Shown here one piece after another: positions 1-13,075 of a stretch of 64,000 nt of DNA. This DNA is from Paragonimus skrjabini miyazakii (taxonomy: Eukaryota > Platyhelminthes > Trematoda > Plagiorchiida > Troglotrematidae). The notes below the pieces were generated by a model that saw only the letters and a list, made by a program, of their open reading frames with translations, made no database searches and was not told the DNA's origin. The first letter of the stretch is position 1; every line of letters starts with the position of its first letter. The stretch covers positions 21,101-85,100 of the forward strand of contig JTDE01001008.1 of assembly GCA_014338405.1 (NCBI GenBank), read 5' to 3'. Position numbers and translations under genes: made by a program.

Positions 1-3000
1 TTTTACGCCTTTAGAACCCGACCTCGATCACGAATACAGCTTGCTCCCAGTTACCATCAACTGGTTTATCACTTGTCTATCACTTATTGTTTTAGGATTA
101 ACCTGCGTCTTTGTCATGACGTAGTACTCATCTGTTTTGTGTTGAACGGTGCATCAGGCGTGCGACAAAATGATTATGCTTAAATTCCGTTTCAGACGTG
201 AACTGTTGGTTAGGGTTGTGCGCAAAGTACTAGGGAATCGTTTTCGCATCCGATGTGACCATCCCTAATCGGATACGTGGCTCAATAGGTGAGCCTCACT
301 AATTAGGTGGAGCTCCATATCTGTCGATCACTATGTTATACTATTTTTGTCGCAGATGAGAAGCGTGGCTATTAACTGTGCATATTTTCACGGGTTTAAT
401 AATCCATTTTGAAAGTTGCATCGATAGAATTAATGAGTGCCGAAACTCACGAAAGGGTTCAGGTGTGTTTGCGCAACTTGCTTCATTCCTTTTGACTACG
501 TGGGATGCATGTTGACTATTAGTTATCGGGTTACTGTTACCACGACATTCACTATTGTACCGCACTTTATGAATCAGAAGCAATTGATTTTAATTGTTCA
601 TAAGCTTGGAACTTCTATAGTTAGGAATCCATCATGTTCATATTCTCTGGTTGGGGTTGTGTCCTTATCCCGTCACTTGTCTTGGATGCATTATGATTTT
701 CTTATTTCATACCTACGAGCCAATGCGAAGTGCTGTTGGTACCCATCAATTTTTGTCTCCCTGTAAAACCGACCACAAACTTATTTCCACGATTTTCGGT
801 TTGTCCATTTTTTTCGTAGATTGTATGATCAGTCCTCCAAATACGTATTGCCTGTAATGAATCATAATCCATAGCACGGTTTAATCGGTAGTTACTGAGG
901 GCAAATAAATGGCATACTTGTTTGTCTAACCTTTTTGTCAAAAAATCTAGAGAATATCGTTTAGTGCTCACAAATGAGCGCCAGATCACTTCAGTTTCTA
1001 CAATATATCGGCCCAAAATTCGTCCAATTTTAGGCGGTTGGCTTGTATATTAGGAATGCCAACTTATTGTTTAATGCGCCATGCCATTTTTTCAAATCAG
1101 TGCATGACACGATATAGTCAACCGGCCACCTGACAAAGGTAAATAGAAGTAGCCGCTAGTAGATCAACAGCTGTAGTTTGTTATAATTGTATTGGCGTAA
1201 GTATGTACATGTTTAATGGTCAAAGTTCGCTGGAAGCACACGACCGGTTTCGTGGTTGTTGCTAGTCATCATGTATGTGTGACCGATGAGCCTCGACCAC
1301 ACCTCCTAACTGTAGGAACCCCAGTTGCCGAAGTTAGTAGACTGGTTTGCGAGTTAATTATGCCGTTTACCCCGAATCCATTGGAGTCCGTAGATCGGTA
1401 TGGCTGTGAATAACATTAACTGGAATTCTGAAGAAGCCCAATCTGTCCCATGCTTCTTACCTTACAAAATTATGCCATCTAGGAGCTTGAGGCAGGCCGA
1501 GTTTTTCCGCAGTTCCATTTGGCGCTCTCAAAATCCGCACTGCTATACGGACTCTATCGGGTTTGAGATAAATGGCACAACTAACCCGCAAGTGAGTTAT
1601 AGCCTACAAATATGGCGTTTTACTTTCCCTATTAATTGCACTACGTTTTCTTGCAAACTGAAGTCGATCAGTTCCCTGTAGTTGGTTTGCAGACCGGTAT
1701 ACATCCTCCACTGTCCGTGAATGGGTTGGGGGGGGGGGCTTCTGTAAGCTGTATAATTATCCGGACTAACATTTCTGGCAGTTGTTCACAGGTCTTGGGT
1801 TCGGTATCCCGGCGTATATGCTGTTAACAAAGCCCAATAAGGTGCAGTCAGTCGCACACCGCTTCGCTGGTAGTTACTGAGACCAACTACTTCCAAAAAC
1901 TTCTCATCTTCTGCAAACAGTGGTGGGTTCTTGCTAGTCTGCTGATCAACGCAAATATCTGGTTGATTTCGTCCTATGTGAAAGGGAAACACAGAAACTC
2001 AATAAGGTGAATCATATACCCTCCAGCAACCTTAGTGATTGTAGATAGGTCCTTTCTTTTTTTAGTTAAAGCCTGCTCTTTTCTCCATGGTTATATGACA
2101 ACCAAGCATCGGCGCGAACCAGTGATCTGTTACCGTCTTCGATAACGATGTATATCAATTAGGCATCAGCATCACCTTCCAATGTGTTTCAGAATATATT
2201 CATTGAATCAGAATGCAAGGTGTGATAAACAATTGTTTTCGACCAGTCTTCACTGACGACGCTTTCAGGGCATCATCCTGCGTGACTTGTTAATGGTGTA
2301 ACAAACAAGCCGGACGTTCTGTCTTTGGTTGCCCATCATACTTATCGACCAACTTCGTGCAACGTGGAGGCATCGTTTATAAACAGATGTGGCTTTACCA
2401 TTGTCTATAGAATTCCCTGGCGTCATTCTGAATCAATACAACAACGCATTCTGGCGACCGCCAGATCGGTCGATACGGTCATATGATCCTATTGTGTGTT
2501 GTCAGAATAAATTCATGCTTACCTTGCCAGTCCCGTGGTTGCCACAATTGGATCAACCTCGCCACGCATCGGGCCATATCACATACTCAAATTCGGTTAC
2601 GGTAGTACATGTGCACAACAAAGGCAACGCCGCAGTGATATATCCTCAAATGACCACATAACTATGTCTCGTCAAATTGCTAATCCCGCCTTCTATGTGC
2701 GACATAACAATGGTCCTGAAATCCCTTCACCCAGTTGTAGCTGACACCCATGAGTGGGAGTGTCTATGTGTTTTCAGGAATAATATCGGATCATGTGGGA
2801 TTATGGCAACTTCTTGAAAGGAGATGTAGCTTTAAGAAGAACCGTTGCAGTTGTTCTGGTAACGAATGGTACATTCCGAATGCAAATTTAATGCCATGTA
2901 TAACAGGTTGTAAGTATTCATGTTACTTCTGATCTGCTAGATACAGAGTCCTCACATTAACGGATTGAATAATTTCGACACATCAAGTGACCTTTAAAAT

Positions 3001-6000
3001 CACCTGATTTACAGCCGGTTGATATGTTTACAATCATTTGTAACCCTGTTGTAAGAATTCGAAAAGTGTTGCTAAACCAAACGGAAAATTTAAAATTAAA
3101 AGTTTACCCAATAGTTGACTATGGTATAATCTATCGGCTGCGCAGCCTACTAGAACCGCGAAATAATCAGGGGGACTACTTTTTAACCTAGTGTTCAGAA
3201 CTACTTACCATTTTCATCTTTGCTTTGTATAGGCTGCGTGTCCTTTTGACAGTGATGGGATTCATCGCGTGATTACATCGGTTATACTCTTTCTTGGATG
3301 GAGAGTTTATCAGACATCGTGTAACTGCGAACTATGTGTACGCTAGCAGGACCGAAACGGACTGTTTTATGCGGTCAGTTATGTTCACATTTCACAAATA
3401 TTCCTGAAAGTCCTCATCTTGGTTACAATCACACACATGAGTGAAAACCTCTGTGTATTCAGGACGAATGTCGGATTGCGCGGATGTACCGCTTTCTGAT
3501 CTGTGTGCATCAATAATAAAGGACAGTAATAACCAATGTTTTAGAACGATGAACTTCACGATTCCGTACTGTGTGCAACAGTCCGGAAAACCAGCGAACA
3601 TCACGTTCTTAAAACGAAAAAAATGCATACTATTCACACAACAACTTTTGAGTCGCAGCAAACTAAACCCACGTATGTAACAGCTCTTCACATGTGGCAT
3701 GCCGAGTGGTGTTGCATATTGTAGCGGATGATCGCGCAAGAAAGTGGGACTTTTATTGCCCAAATCGCGCAATCCCACACTGCCCATACTCTCGTGTTGA
3801 TGAACGAGACTTCCAGTCGACAACACAGCAGGGTTTTTGTTTAAATGTCCAGTGCGCTTCTGCTTAGATCTTTGTTTGACTGGCGTTTTCCGGCAGGGAT
3901 CTTCGACTGATGGACCGCATTCACTCCATTGGCTTGTTAGATTTCTCGTTGTCGGTTATCTATCCGCTGTGGACTTTAGCCATATCCCACAGCCGCGTTG
4001 AAATATTCCACTGAATGTTGAAATATTCACGTCTCCGTCTTGACTACCCACCTCATTATGGTAAATTTGAGGGAATTTATTTCCCATGATTTCACATTGG
4101 TAAATGCTTCTGCATGTCTAATGAATTCGAGTTAACCAGTGCCCTCATGAACCACAGTAAATCTCAGACTGAAGTTCAAGTTGAGCGGTATACGACGGTT
4201 TAATGGGATCAATTCATGTATCTTTCAATAAGATTAGTCGTCCGATAAAAGCATTATACATATACAGTTGTTCTCGGCCAGTGGACACGGTTCACGACAA
4301 CGAATCGTGCAGGCCGTTTCTATAATCTCTTCATTCAAACAATGAATGCTAAACAACTTAGCCCCTAGTGCACAGATCGAAAAACTTAGCCATTCAAACA
4401 AATATGAACTGATGATCGTTGTCGGTTTTATCACAACCCACTCATTGCATGTACAGATTAGCAGCTAAGGCTTACAGTAGTGCACTTCTGTCATACATGC
4501 TTTTGAGCTGCTCACAATTTGCTCTGTACACTTATTGTGCCACTCTTACTGATCGAACTATCTCTCAGAATCTTCAACGATTATGCTTGATGTATCCCTT
4601 CATGACTGTCTATATCATTTCAGTGTAGTTTAGAATGAGTGAGTATGGATTCCCTACACCTATAACTTAGACGACTTTCATCTAGTAATCTCCATCGTTC
4701 TGTGGTGCAAAACGCGACTCCTAGCATCGAAGACGTGCATTGCAATGAACTTAGCTTGTACTCATAATGGTTGTTCTAATGAGGAGCAAACGGATAGTAT
4801 CACATATAAGTCCAGATAGGAGATCTGTATCCCACATGCCAGTTTTTTTAGGCTTACCACTGATTCTAATGTGCGTACATTACTGGCTGTTACAGCTCTA
4901 GAGGAATGGTAACTTCTGTAGTTTTTTGTACGCATGAGAACAGCACGAGGACTGAGTAACAAAACTGTTCATCAAATCACGTGATGAACCGACTGTGACG
5001 AATTAACACTAACACAACTACGTCACGTCGTCTGCGAAACCGCCATTTCCCGTTGCGTAACACCGTATGGGAGATTTCTCCCCCTTACGCATTCACATCA
5101 AGGCAGTTCCAAATTATTCATCACTATTACGCAACACCATACGGATAATCATGTATTACCCGACATTGAATGGCCTCCGACACTAAGCAGCAGGCACAAT
5201 TCCGATGTCACCTCTCATCAATCATTAGAGAAGGGACAATCCAGTGGCTATCAAGACCGTAACGTACCATACCTGTGGATACTGCTGTGGCCTCGGATCC
5301 ATAGTACGTGTTGACTCTGGATCAAGGTGTGAGTGTGCTGTCCACTCGGCATTGACCAACCATTTGCCATGCGGCATCTGTGCGTTGTTTCTCATTGGCC
5401 AGTCTTGACCAGTTAGGCAAGATGTTCGATGCGTATGTTGGTTCATGCTCTTGCTGTCAGTTTCCGTATACGCCTACATGTGGCAGTTGCTCGCGAGCCG
5501 TCTACTCGTTACAATACATGATCTACTTTATTGGCTGCTCTTTGGACTTACGGAGTACAACAGATGTTTCCATTTAAGCATGCAACAGTTCAAGGAATTT
5601 GAACGAAGTAAAAGTTATATATTGAAGTGTGATACAAGCACTCTTTCGAAGGTAATGGGAGCCCATCTTTGTGGAAGGACTTTATGTGAACACATTTAAG
5701 GTAGACACGTTGGACAAATGGGTTAACTAGAATTCACCTCACCATTTCACTCGTATTAATTACAATAACCACGTTTGGTAGGAGCTGGCATGAACTAGAT
5801 CAGAGTGAATGTGCCCTTACTTACTAAGTCAGATAGCGTCATCCTGTCAGGGTTTCTGTGGGGAATGTTCGGTTTCAGTGACGTTATCTTGCCCAGGAAT
5901 TAATACCCAACTCTGTTTCTTCTACAACGACACCAGTACATGCCAGGAGTGGAACTGGCGCTGCGCAGCCTTGCATTTCTTGTGGAATTACTAGCATAAA

Positions 6001-7850
6001 TGTGGAAACATCATTCTTGGTAGGTGGTACTTAAAAGTGCATAACTCCACCTAACGAGTAACCGGAATCACTGAGGAGCTATCCAGGTGTATTTTTCTAA
6101 ATCTCGGTGTTACGGGTTTAACTGACACTACGAGAGTATTGAAACCCAATGGCTGTCCTGAACAACTGATGTCAAATCAACAGTATGGTGAACGATAATT
6201 TTCAGTCGTTTCTTGTTACTTGGCCCTCAACCGGAAACGTGTAACGTGTTCACAATCACCGACATCTTCGAAGATGAGTTTTGACTAAACAGAACAGTTT
6301 CCGGTAGATAGTTTTATCTCTAGTCATATCCAAGATGACGAAGAGCTTCCTCAATGATCTATGGTAACATGCTTTGAAATTGTCACTAAGATTCAGCATG
6401 GCTTTCTTAGTTGATGTCCATATCTCACAGTTCTGTTCATAACTTGGGTCAAGGTTGCTAACCTAAACTGCCCTGCTGATATAAACACTTCGACTTTCCC
6501 TGTCGTAGAAGCCCCACAACAAAATTTTCAAGGAACACACTTTGATGAGTAGACTGTGATATAACTGAGAGTATGTTCAACGTCAAAATGAACAGACAGT
6601 CATCACACTAACTTATTGTCAACAGCTGCTCTCCGCAAGAGTTCATCTTAAGTTTTCCAATGTTCTTACTATTTGTTTTAAAAGTACCAAGTGTTATATA
6701 ATCACCGGTGCTGCTCTACGCACACGGCATAACGCTGATGGATCAGTGAGTTTGTGTAAAATGTGAAAATTCTGCGGGATTACTTTATCTCTCTTAACCG
6801 ATAGCCCATAGGTAACAACTTGCAGTTAAGGGTGAATGGAAATAAATTCGTACACATTCGCCAATAAAAAATACTCTGTATGCTACCCTGATGGCACCAG
6901 CCTAATCATCCCGTACGCAAATGATATTCAGGGACTCCATTGACAGATCATCTAAGTCTGTCTACAAATGAGGTCGCGATAACTTAAGGAGCTTACAAGA
7001 TACATTAAGCCAGCGGATGATTTCACACTGAAGTCTTCTACACAGTGTGCGATTCCATTGTGCGCCAATGCATAGAAACGAACGTACAGGCTTTTATTTA
7101 AAGAAGTGTTCAAAAGCAGATTGCTTAAGTGTCATGAGACATATGAAAATGCCTATTCCAGAGTGGACCGTTATATAGGGTCATTTTATAGCGCAATACG
7201 AATATCTGAGAGATCTAAACATCGCCTACTGCATCGTCCACTGAAAGACCTCTCACTAGATAGGAATGAACACCCACTGGGCTATTATATGAAACGAGTG
7301 TATTGAACAGATGAACTTTTATGTACAGAGAATTGCTGGATCCGTTGTGAGTTTTAAAATCTTACTTGATCAAACCATATAGGTTGGAGTCCACCTCTCC
7401 TTGCCCACAAACGTTCGACTGTATATGCGTTAGCTTGTTGCTTCCATGTTCGATACTGACACAATTACACGCAAGTAGCTCTCCTCAAATTCCAGTTTTT
7501 CCATCTCCATTCATTTTTTTTTCGCAGGGGCGCTTAGACAAAGATCTTTCTTCCGACTTATCAAACTGAAAGTGTTGATAGATGTTCTTGTAGGTTACCT
7601 CAGTCTATCCAACTCCAAGGAATATCTTGGATGCTGCTTACGTAACTTGAGTGCGTACCATGGTGTTAAAAATACAACACTTCGTTCCAGTAAAAAGTAT
7701 TTTGTATCGTAATTATCAGGTACCTTTTAAAGGTCTGAAGTTATAAACTGTCCGAATGTAATTGGCAACGCAACCAACACAACTGTTTGAAACAGTTCAC
7801 GCCGATTAGATAGCTACTCAATGTCAGCCTAAAGCGCCAGTTTTATACTG
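1..7850. other. No recognised gene, 7.85 kb
   Basis: Only short ORFs are present, open on both strands, and none resembles a known family. The longest is a 144-codon minus-strand ORF at 3392-3826, overlapped by a 79-codon plus-strand ORF at 3441-3680, with no recognisable motif in either. Small structures seen are an 11-G run at 1728-1738, a short direct repeat (GTTGAAATATTC) near 3998-4030, and related imperfect repeats built on TGCGTAA/TTACGCA at 5053-5146. Unrecognised exons of a split gene could be hidden here. Confidence 0.5.
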
Positions 7851-7962
7851 CAGTTTAGATGAGACCCAGTTGTGAAAAGTCAGAGCTTCGGCTGGATTCG
7901 AACCAGCGAAAGAAACACCATGCCCAACACGGCAAGCGCTCTACTAGCTGAGCTACGAAGCC
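7846..7962 (-). mobile_element. tRNA-derived SINE, copy 1
   Basis: On the minus strand, 7962-7884 folds like a tRNA. It has a 7-bp acceptor stem (first pair G-U), a D arm (GCTC/GAGC) with an A-box-like TAGCTCAGCTAGTAG, and a T arm with a perfect 5-bp stem GCTGG/CCAGC around a B box reading GGTTCGAATCC. The segment between D and T arms is about 7 nt longer than in a normal tRNA, so this is a tRNA-derived SINE head rather than a functional tRNA gene. The tail, containing CAACTGGGTCTCATTTAG, is shared with the copies at 14.75 and 15.4 kb. Confidence 0.8.
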
Positions 7963-7967
7963 ACGCC

Positions 7968-8030
7968 GAGTTTGGGCATGGTGTTTCTGTCATTGGTTCG
8001 AATTCACAATCGGGTCTCATCTAAAATCAT
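7968..8030 (+). mobile_element. Truncated SINE fragment, inverted to copy 1
   Basis: Immediately after the head of SINE copy 1 comes a plus-strand segment that repeats the 3' half of the same SINE: TTTGGGCATGGTGTTTCTGT, then GGTTCGAATTC, then GGGTCTCATCTAAA. It lacks roughly 20 bp between the B box and the tail. Together with copy 1 it forms a head-to-head inverted repeat that could fold into a long hairpin. Confidence 0.7.
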
Positions 8031-11000
8031 AAATCGACCAAATTACTTGTTAGTTATATTGCATTACCTAAGACAGCTAAAGTATCGTTGATGATCTGAC
8101 CAATACACTACGCAGCCGGTACCGTGATGAATCGAGTGGACTTCAGTAAAGTGTTCTATAAGAATTTTCCAGAAGGTTAAGAAAATAGCGTTTAAGAGGA
8201 AATTCAAGCGAACCGTTGGTAGTTTCAGCATAAATCAAAGTTGAGGAAACGCTGTTTTACTCCGAAAATTCTGTCAATTTCTATGATAAAGACCAACTTT
8301 TTTTAAATTAAAAATCTGAATTCAGCGCTGGGGCTTGCTCTCCCGTTTTTTTTGCATATTCGCCACTCTTTTATTACCACGTCTGTTTTACGAATTAGCC
8401 AGTTCACTTTCATACTTTTTGACTGATCTGCAATCGTTCAAATACGGACGTACTCTGGCTAGTTTTTTTCTGTCTGAACCCTTAAGTGTGGAGGCTCTAT
8501 CGTAGGTCAATCTTTTTCCTGTCTTATGTCATTAGAGTTGGGTTCGATGGTATTATCTTTGTGGCTAGTTAGTGAATAATTCATGTTTTGTTGTTCGTTG
8601 GTCTCGTCTACTTGAACAGATCGTATAAGTGTGTTACTGTATTTGCATGTTTCAAAAATCGGGACGAGACAAGTGCTGCGTAGTGTCTGCATGCTTACTC
8701 AGTGATCCAATGAACGTTGGTAGAAATTGCAGGTAAACTTGAGTAAGCGGTGTTCTGATCTATCTCTTATATGGGTTCAGAAATTATCAATGTTCCTTAT
8801 ACATTTTCCACCAATGCGCGGTTCACAACTATCGGACAATGGAGGTTGGTACAAGTACTTAAACTCAAGTCTACCTAATGTAAGACCCCTAAAATGTAGC
8901 ATTTTAAACATCACCCATTTTTGCCCATTCCTGATTCCATTCTATCTAATTCCTTCGATCTCTTGGCCCTAAACTGTAAAACCTTTTGAAATAGAATATC
9001 TGAAAATATTCCCGCCCCCACTGGTGGCGCCTTCCACGTTTTTCATGCTCGCATGAATGTTCAATGTAACACCACGTTTGTGGCACAGATGTTGATCGGA
9101 CGATATACCGATTCGGATTGGTCAGTCAGTTTTGTAAGCGCTGGATTATTGGTTGCGTCTTCATGTCGTCCTGTTTCGGGGGTTACATTCATGTACAACA
9201 CTGAGGTATGCTTGATGTTCACTGAATGAATACAGCTTAATTCCTGATCCATCGGAGCTGCACAGATTCAGGATTTCGAATCATAAGCATCCATGTTATT
9301 TATCATTTATTCATGTTCATTTGTGCATCGATCTGCTGAGCAACGAGCGAAACCTTCTCGATTGGGGAAAAACTTACAGGTTTTAAAATATCTGTCAGGG
9401 CTATGTTACACAAATCTCAGTATTATGTATACAAAAAACGGTTCAAACTTTCCTGTCGAACAAGGCTGTCATCAGGAAGTACATTGAACGCGAATCGTCT
9501 CAAAGTAGATGTTATCTGCGAGTGGAACAAATATTTGACGAGGTTAACGGGGCCGTTTTTCTGTGGTTTTTGCGAATTCGTGAAAATCGTGATGAAATAG
9601 TTTTCGTTGTGCAAATTTAGCGTACTTCACCAACATGTTTAAAATGCAAGAGTTTAAGGTATCTAAAGAGGGGTTTCTTTGCTGGAGGGCTCACTCCGAG
9701 TTAAATTCCTATGTTGTGACCGAGGAAGACGCTTGGCCTGGGGAGTTATTTTTTGCACGAAATCTATTGCAAGTCGTGTGAAAACGTAGGACAGCGAACA
9801 CACACTCATTTGTATGGCTGACGTGTACCCGCACATATTGAGTAGCAGTGTATTGTCATTCGTCTTGCTGACACGTCCCCCATACTCCAATAGTTGCATT
9901 TGGTCCCTCGTCTTCCTAGCGTTAAGACCTACCCTTTAGTTCTCGAACGTACGCACTATACTACTTACAAAGAAAAGTGCGTGTTATGCAACCTAGGTAG
10001 AGTACACATGACTATTCATATTATTTTTTTGCTTATCTGTAGCATAATGGGAAATGTCCCAAAGGATGTGGTGTTGGCCGTTTTTTTGCTCAACCTACCC
10101 AATCTCCCACTGAATTACAACGAGTGTCCATGAAATTACGGTATACTCACATAGTTTGCTGGGGAGACCGTTGGTATAGAACCACGTGAAACATCTGGGC
10201 CAAAGAGTTTTAAAGACACTGACGCGAATTCTGTGTTGTGGCCTGACCGAAGGACAATTTCATCCCTCGGTTGCCGGACGGCATAAAAATCCACGATGGG
10301 TTCAAGTGTGAACGTTAAGCACTTGAGCATCGTTCCCAGGATGGTTAGATGACTCGTTCAATAACCACTGTTTTGCGATCGAAGATAAACAATAAACTGA
10401 AAGTACAGCGGTCTCGAATCTCACTGTTTTTATTCAATATCACTCTCCACTGCACAGGTATTGAACTTTATATCACGCTAACATTTTTGCTTTCACCTCC
10501 ACTTCCGTTCTGAAACCATCGGATCAACAGTTTATGTATCTACTCATCAGGATAAATAAACCCTATGACTTACCACTCTTACCAACTTGACAACTTCGGT
10601 GTTCAAGTTAGGCAACCAATTGACCTTCAATCTAAACCTGTTTCAAGTGATTATGTGACAGATTGCTTGTGACTTTACGGACTTGGCAATCAGAGTGATG
10701 ATGAATAACCGGAGAGGGTGTTCACCGAATCACCCTTTGCTACTAACTCTCAAAACGATAATGAGGGTGAGTAGGGAAATTAGGCAATGGCGACTGTGGA
10801 CTGACTGTTTGTTTGCAGTTACATAACCACTGTTCCAAACCGTCACTCTGACTGTGAGCCACAGAATGTCATATTTTCGCACAAGTTTTATATGAACGCT
10901 GACGTCGGAGTTACAGAATCAGATGTTATCAGTCTCGGTAGGGATGAACATCCGAACTTTCATCTTAGATCAATTTGTTGCACTCTGCAGGTGATCTGAG

Positions 11001-12770
11001 AAGTATTTTTCCTACAGTAAAATAAGCGACAATCGCTCTTAAAAACCGGTCTGACCCCAGTAGTGACAACCAGCAGTTGTGGCTACCCTTCGTCCCCCCG
11101 GTAAATTTCCCATACGCAATTATCGACAATGTGTCCAGTTCGTTTAATCACCTGCTTGGTTGGACAAGCGTAAGGTCAACACAAATTGTTTGTGAACACA
11201 AGGATAGGCAAGTGTGATTAATTGATAACATCTCGGCTACCTGTAGGAAGCGTCCCCCTATGTACCTGAACAACACCTACAGTCGCAATGGTAATACAGT
11301 AACTATGACTCAGTTATTCATGCATGCTAGGGTTTGTGCAACTTATAAGTTCTATACATTCTTTAGCAACTGCGGCGATCAGATTAAGTGGTGATCTCTG
11401 GCTCGACTGGTGTTTAGTCCAAGATGATGAAGGAGAATGTCGAGTGGCAGTCAGTCGACTGAGCAAATCAACGAGCCTTCGGATGTGCAATGGATATAGG
11501 TAGTAGGTTTCACGGAAGGTAGAATGTGACTATGGGTGACCGTGTGCAACAAGGTCGGTTTCATTCTCGTTGTTCTGTGGATAGGTCGCGATTACGCAAA
11601 ACGATAAATTCCAGATTGAGGATAGTCTGAAACTAATTTTGTCCAGTAATGCATCTCAGTTCACTTGGACGGAAATGGAGCATGCGTGGGACGAAATGAA
11701 GTTTAATGATCTGCTTTAGTCACAGTTTGAGGAGTAGTCCTTACTGAATATCTCACTGTCCTATCAAATTGTCTAAACAGTAACGTTATGGAACGATTGC
11801 TCATTAGATATGCTTTCAAGCTCAAAGTTATTTGTCAAGTTAAAAGCGCTTTCCGTATTCTTGAAATGACAATGCTGTAGATCGTAAACGCATCCGTGGA
11901 CTGTAAATTGAGTGATCTTAGAGGCCACTCAGTGTGATGTGCTCATCCAATCCATTGATATGTTACTTTCTTCCTTAGCCAGGAGTAAACTTGCAATTTT
12001 ATTTTAAGGTGACATGTGTGAACTAACAGACATCTGATATGTGTACCCCTGTGGTTTGAAGGCACATCGTTTTATGAATACCACTCACTCTTTTGTTATG
12101 AAAAAGTAAGTTTAACATTTACAGCTGGAGTGTGCCGTCAGTTACCAGAACAACTGTGAACTAGCAGTTCATTTTTCTTTGACTGACAACCGTTACCTAC
12201 GGCACGTGTACACAATGCAGTCTCAATTGAATTTACCCAGTTGTATACACTGTAAACCGTGTTACTCCTTAGATAGCATACATTTGTGAGTAGTGTAATT
12301 AATTGTATGGGTCAAATAGTACGGTGACAGATTGCAACAAAGAAATGTTATCATGATTTGTTTTGATCACTTCTTGCCAAACGAGGCTGTAAAGCCGACG
12401 AACCTTAAACTTACCAGGCAGTCATAAGACAAAAGGTCAATCAGGAAACGTAATCCTAAACCGTTCCACTTCATGTACTACATGTAAAGATCCCAACTGC
12501 TCAGAAATGCATGAAGTCGACTGTGTCAGACATTGGCGTAATCGGAGATCTGCTGCGTTAATGTAATACGTGTTTGTTAGAATATTGTGCACGTGAGTTA
12601 GGATATGCGGCTTATGGGAACAGTCTGAGAGGAGTTATATCTCAAGGTTGTTAGATATAAGGGGTCTCAGTGGGGTTGGTTAAACTTTTCACGCCATACA
12701 CCGTAGGCACTCTCTCTTTGGACACCTCTGTTATAACTTAAACATATCCCTTATATGTATAGGATATGTA
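8031..12770. other. No recognised gene, 4.7 kb
   Basis: Only short ORFs (81 codons at most) without recognisable motifs. The stretch 10,331-12,770 has no ORF of 60 codons on either strand. No repeat shared with the rest of the window was noticed. Confidence 0.5.
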
Positions 12771-12773
12771 TAC

Positions 12774-13075
12774 TTTTGTGAACCAAGAGCGCGGATAGCT
12801 CAATTGTTGTTTATTCAGAAAACCAATATATGGGTTGCGTGTTTCAACACGACAATAAACAAATCCACTCATTTGCATACAACATTGGTCTCAGAATATC
12901 ACAGCTGCCAATGCCCAGTTCCTGTATGTACCAAGAATCATTTCACGCAAAGCTGCACCCCAATGTTTCTTGTATTCTTCCGCTGGTTATGTTAAAATTC
13001 ATGATTCGATCCCACAACTGAATAGTAGTGATGTGAGTAGTATAGTGCAATCGCTCGTTCTCATTACACCACTTG
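12774..13075 (-). repeat. Dispersed family 1 (LTR-like), copy D
   Basis: Minus-strand copy of a ~0.3 kb repeat also found at 42.9, 54.5 and 57.0 kb, with a partial copy at 44.7 kb. Read on the minus strand, it begins near TGTAATGAGAACGAGCG, contains CACTATACTACTCAC, a conserved hairpin-forming block (ACTACTATTCAGT), ATGAGTGGATTTGTTTATTG and an AATAAA, and ends near CTCTTGGTTCACA. TG...CA ends and an internal AATAAA suggest a solo LTR, but no internal region or certain target-site duplication was seen. Confidence 0.65.

Noticed and set aside
3392..3826. 144-codon ORF, the longest outside transposons
   Set aside because: Open on the opposite strand too, no recognisable domain, no splice or promoter support. 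Kept only as a note.
7884..7962. Functional tRNA gene
   Set aside because: T and acceptor stems are good, but the segment between D and T arms is about 7 nt too long, and the same sequence recurs as a SINE with a shared tail.
10520..10545. Hammerhead-like sequence on the minus strand (CTGATGAGTAGATACATAAAC)
   Set aside because: CTGATGA and a GTA/TAC stem are present, but the GAAA core is ATAAA and no stem III was evident.
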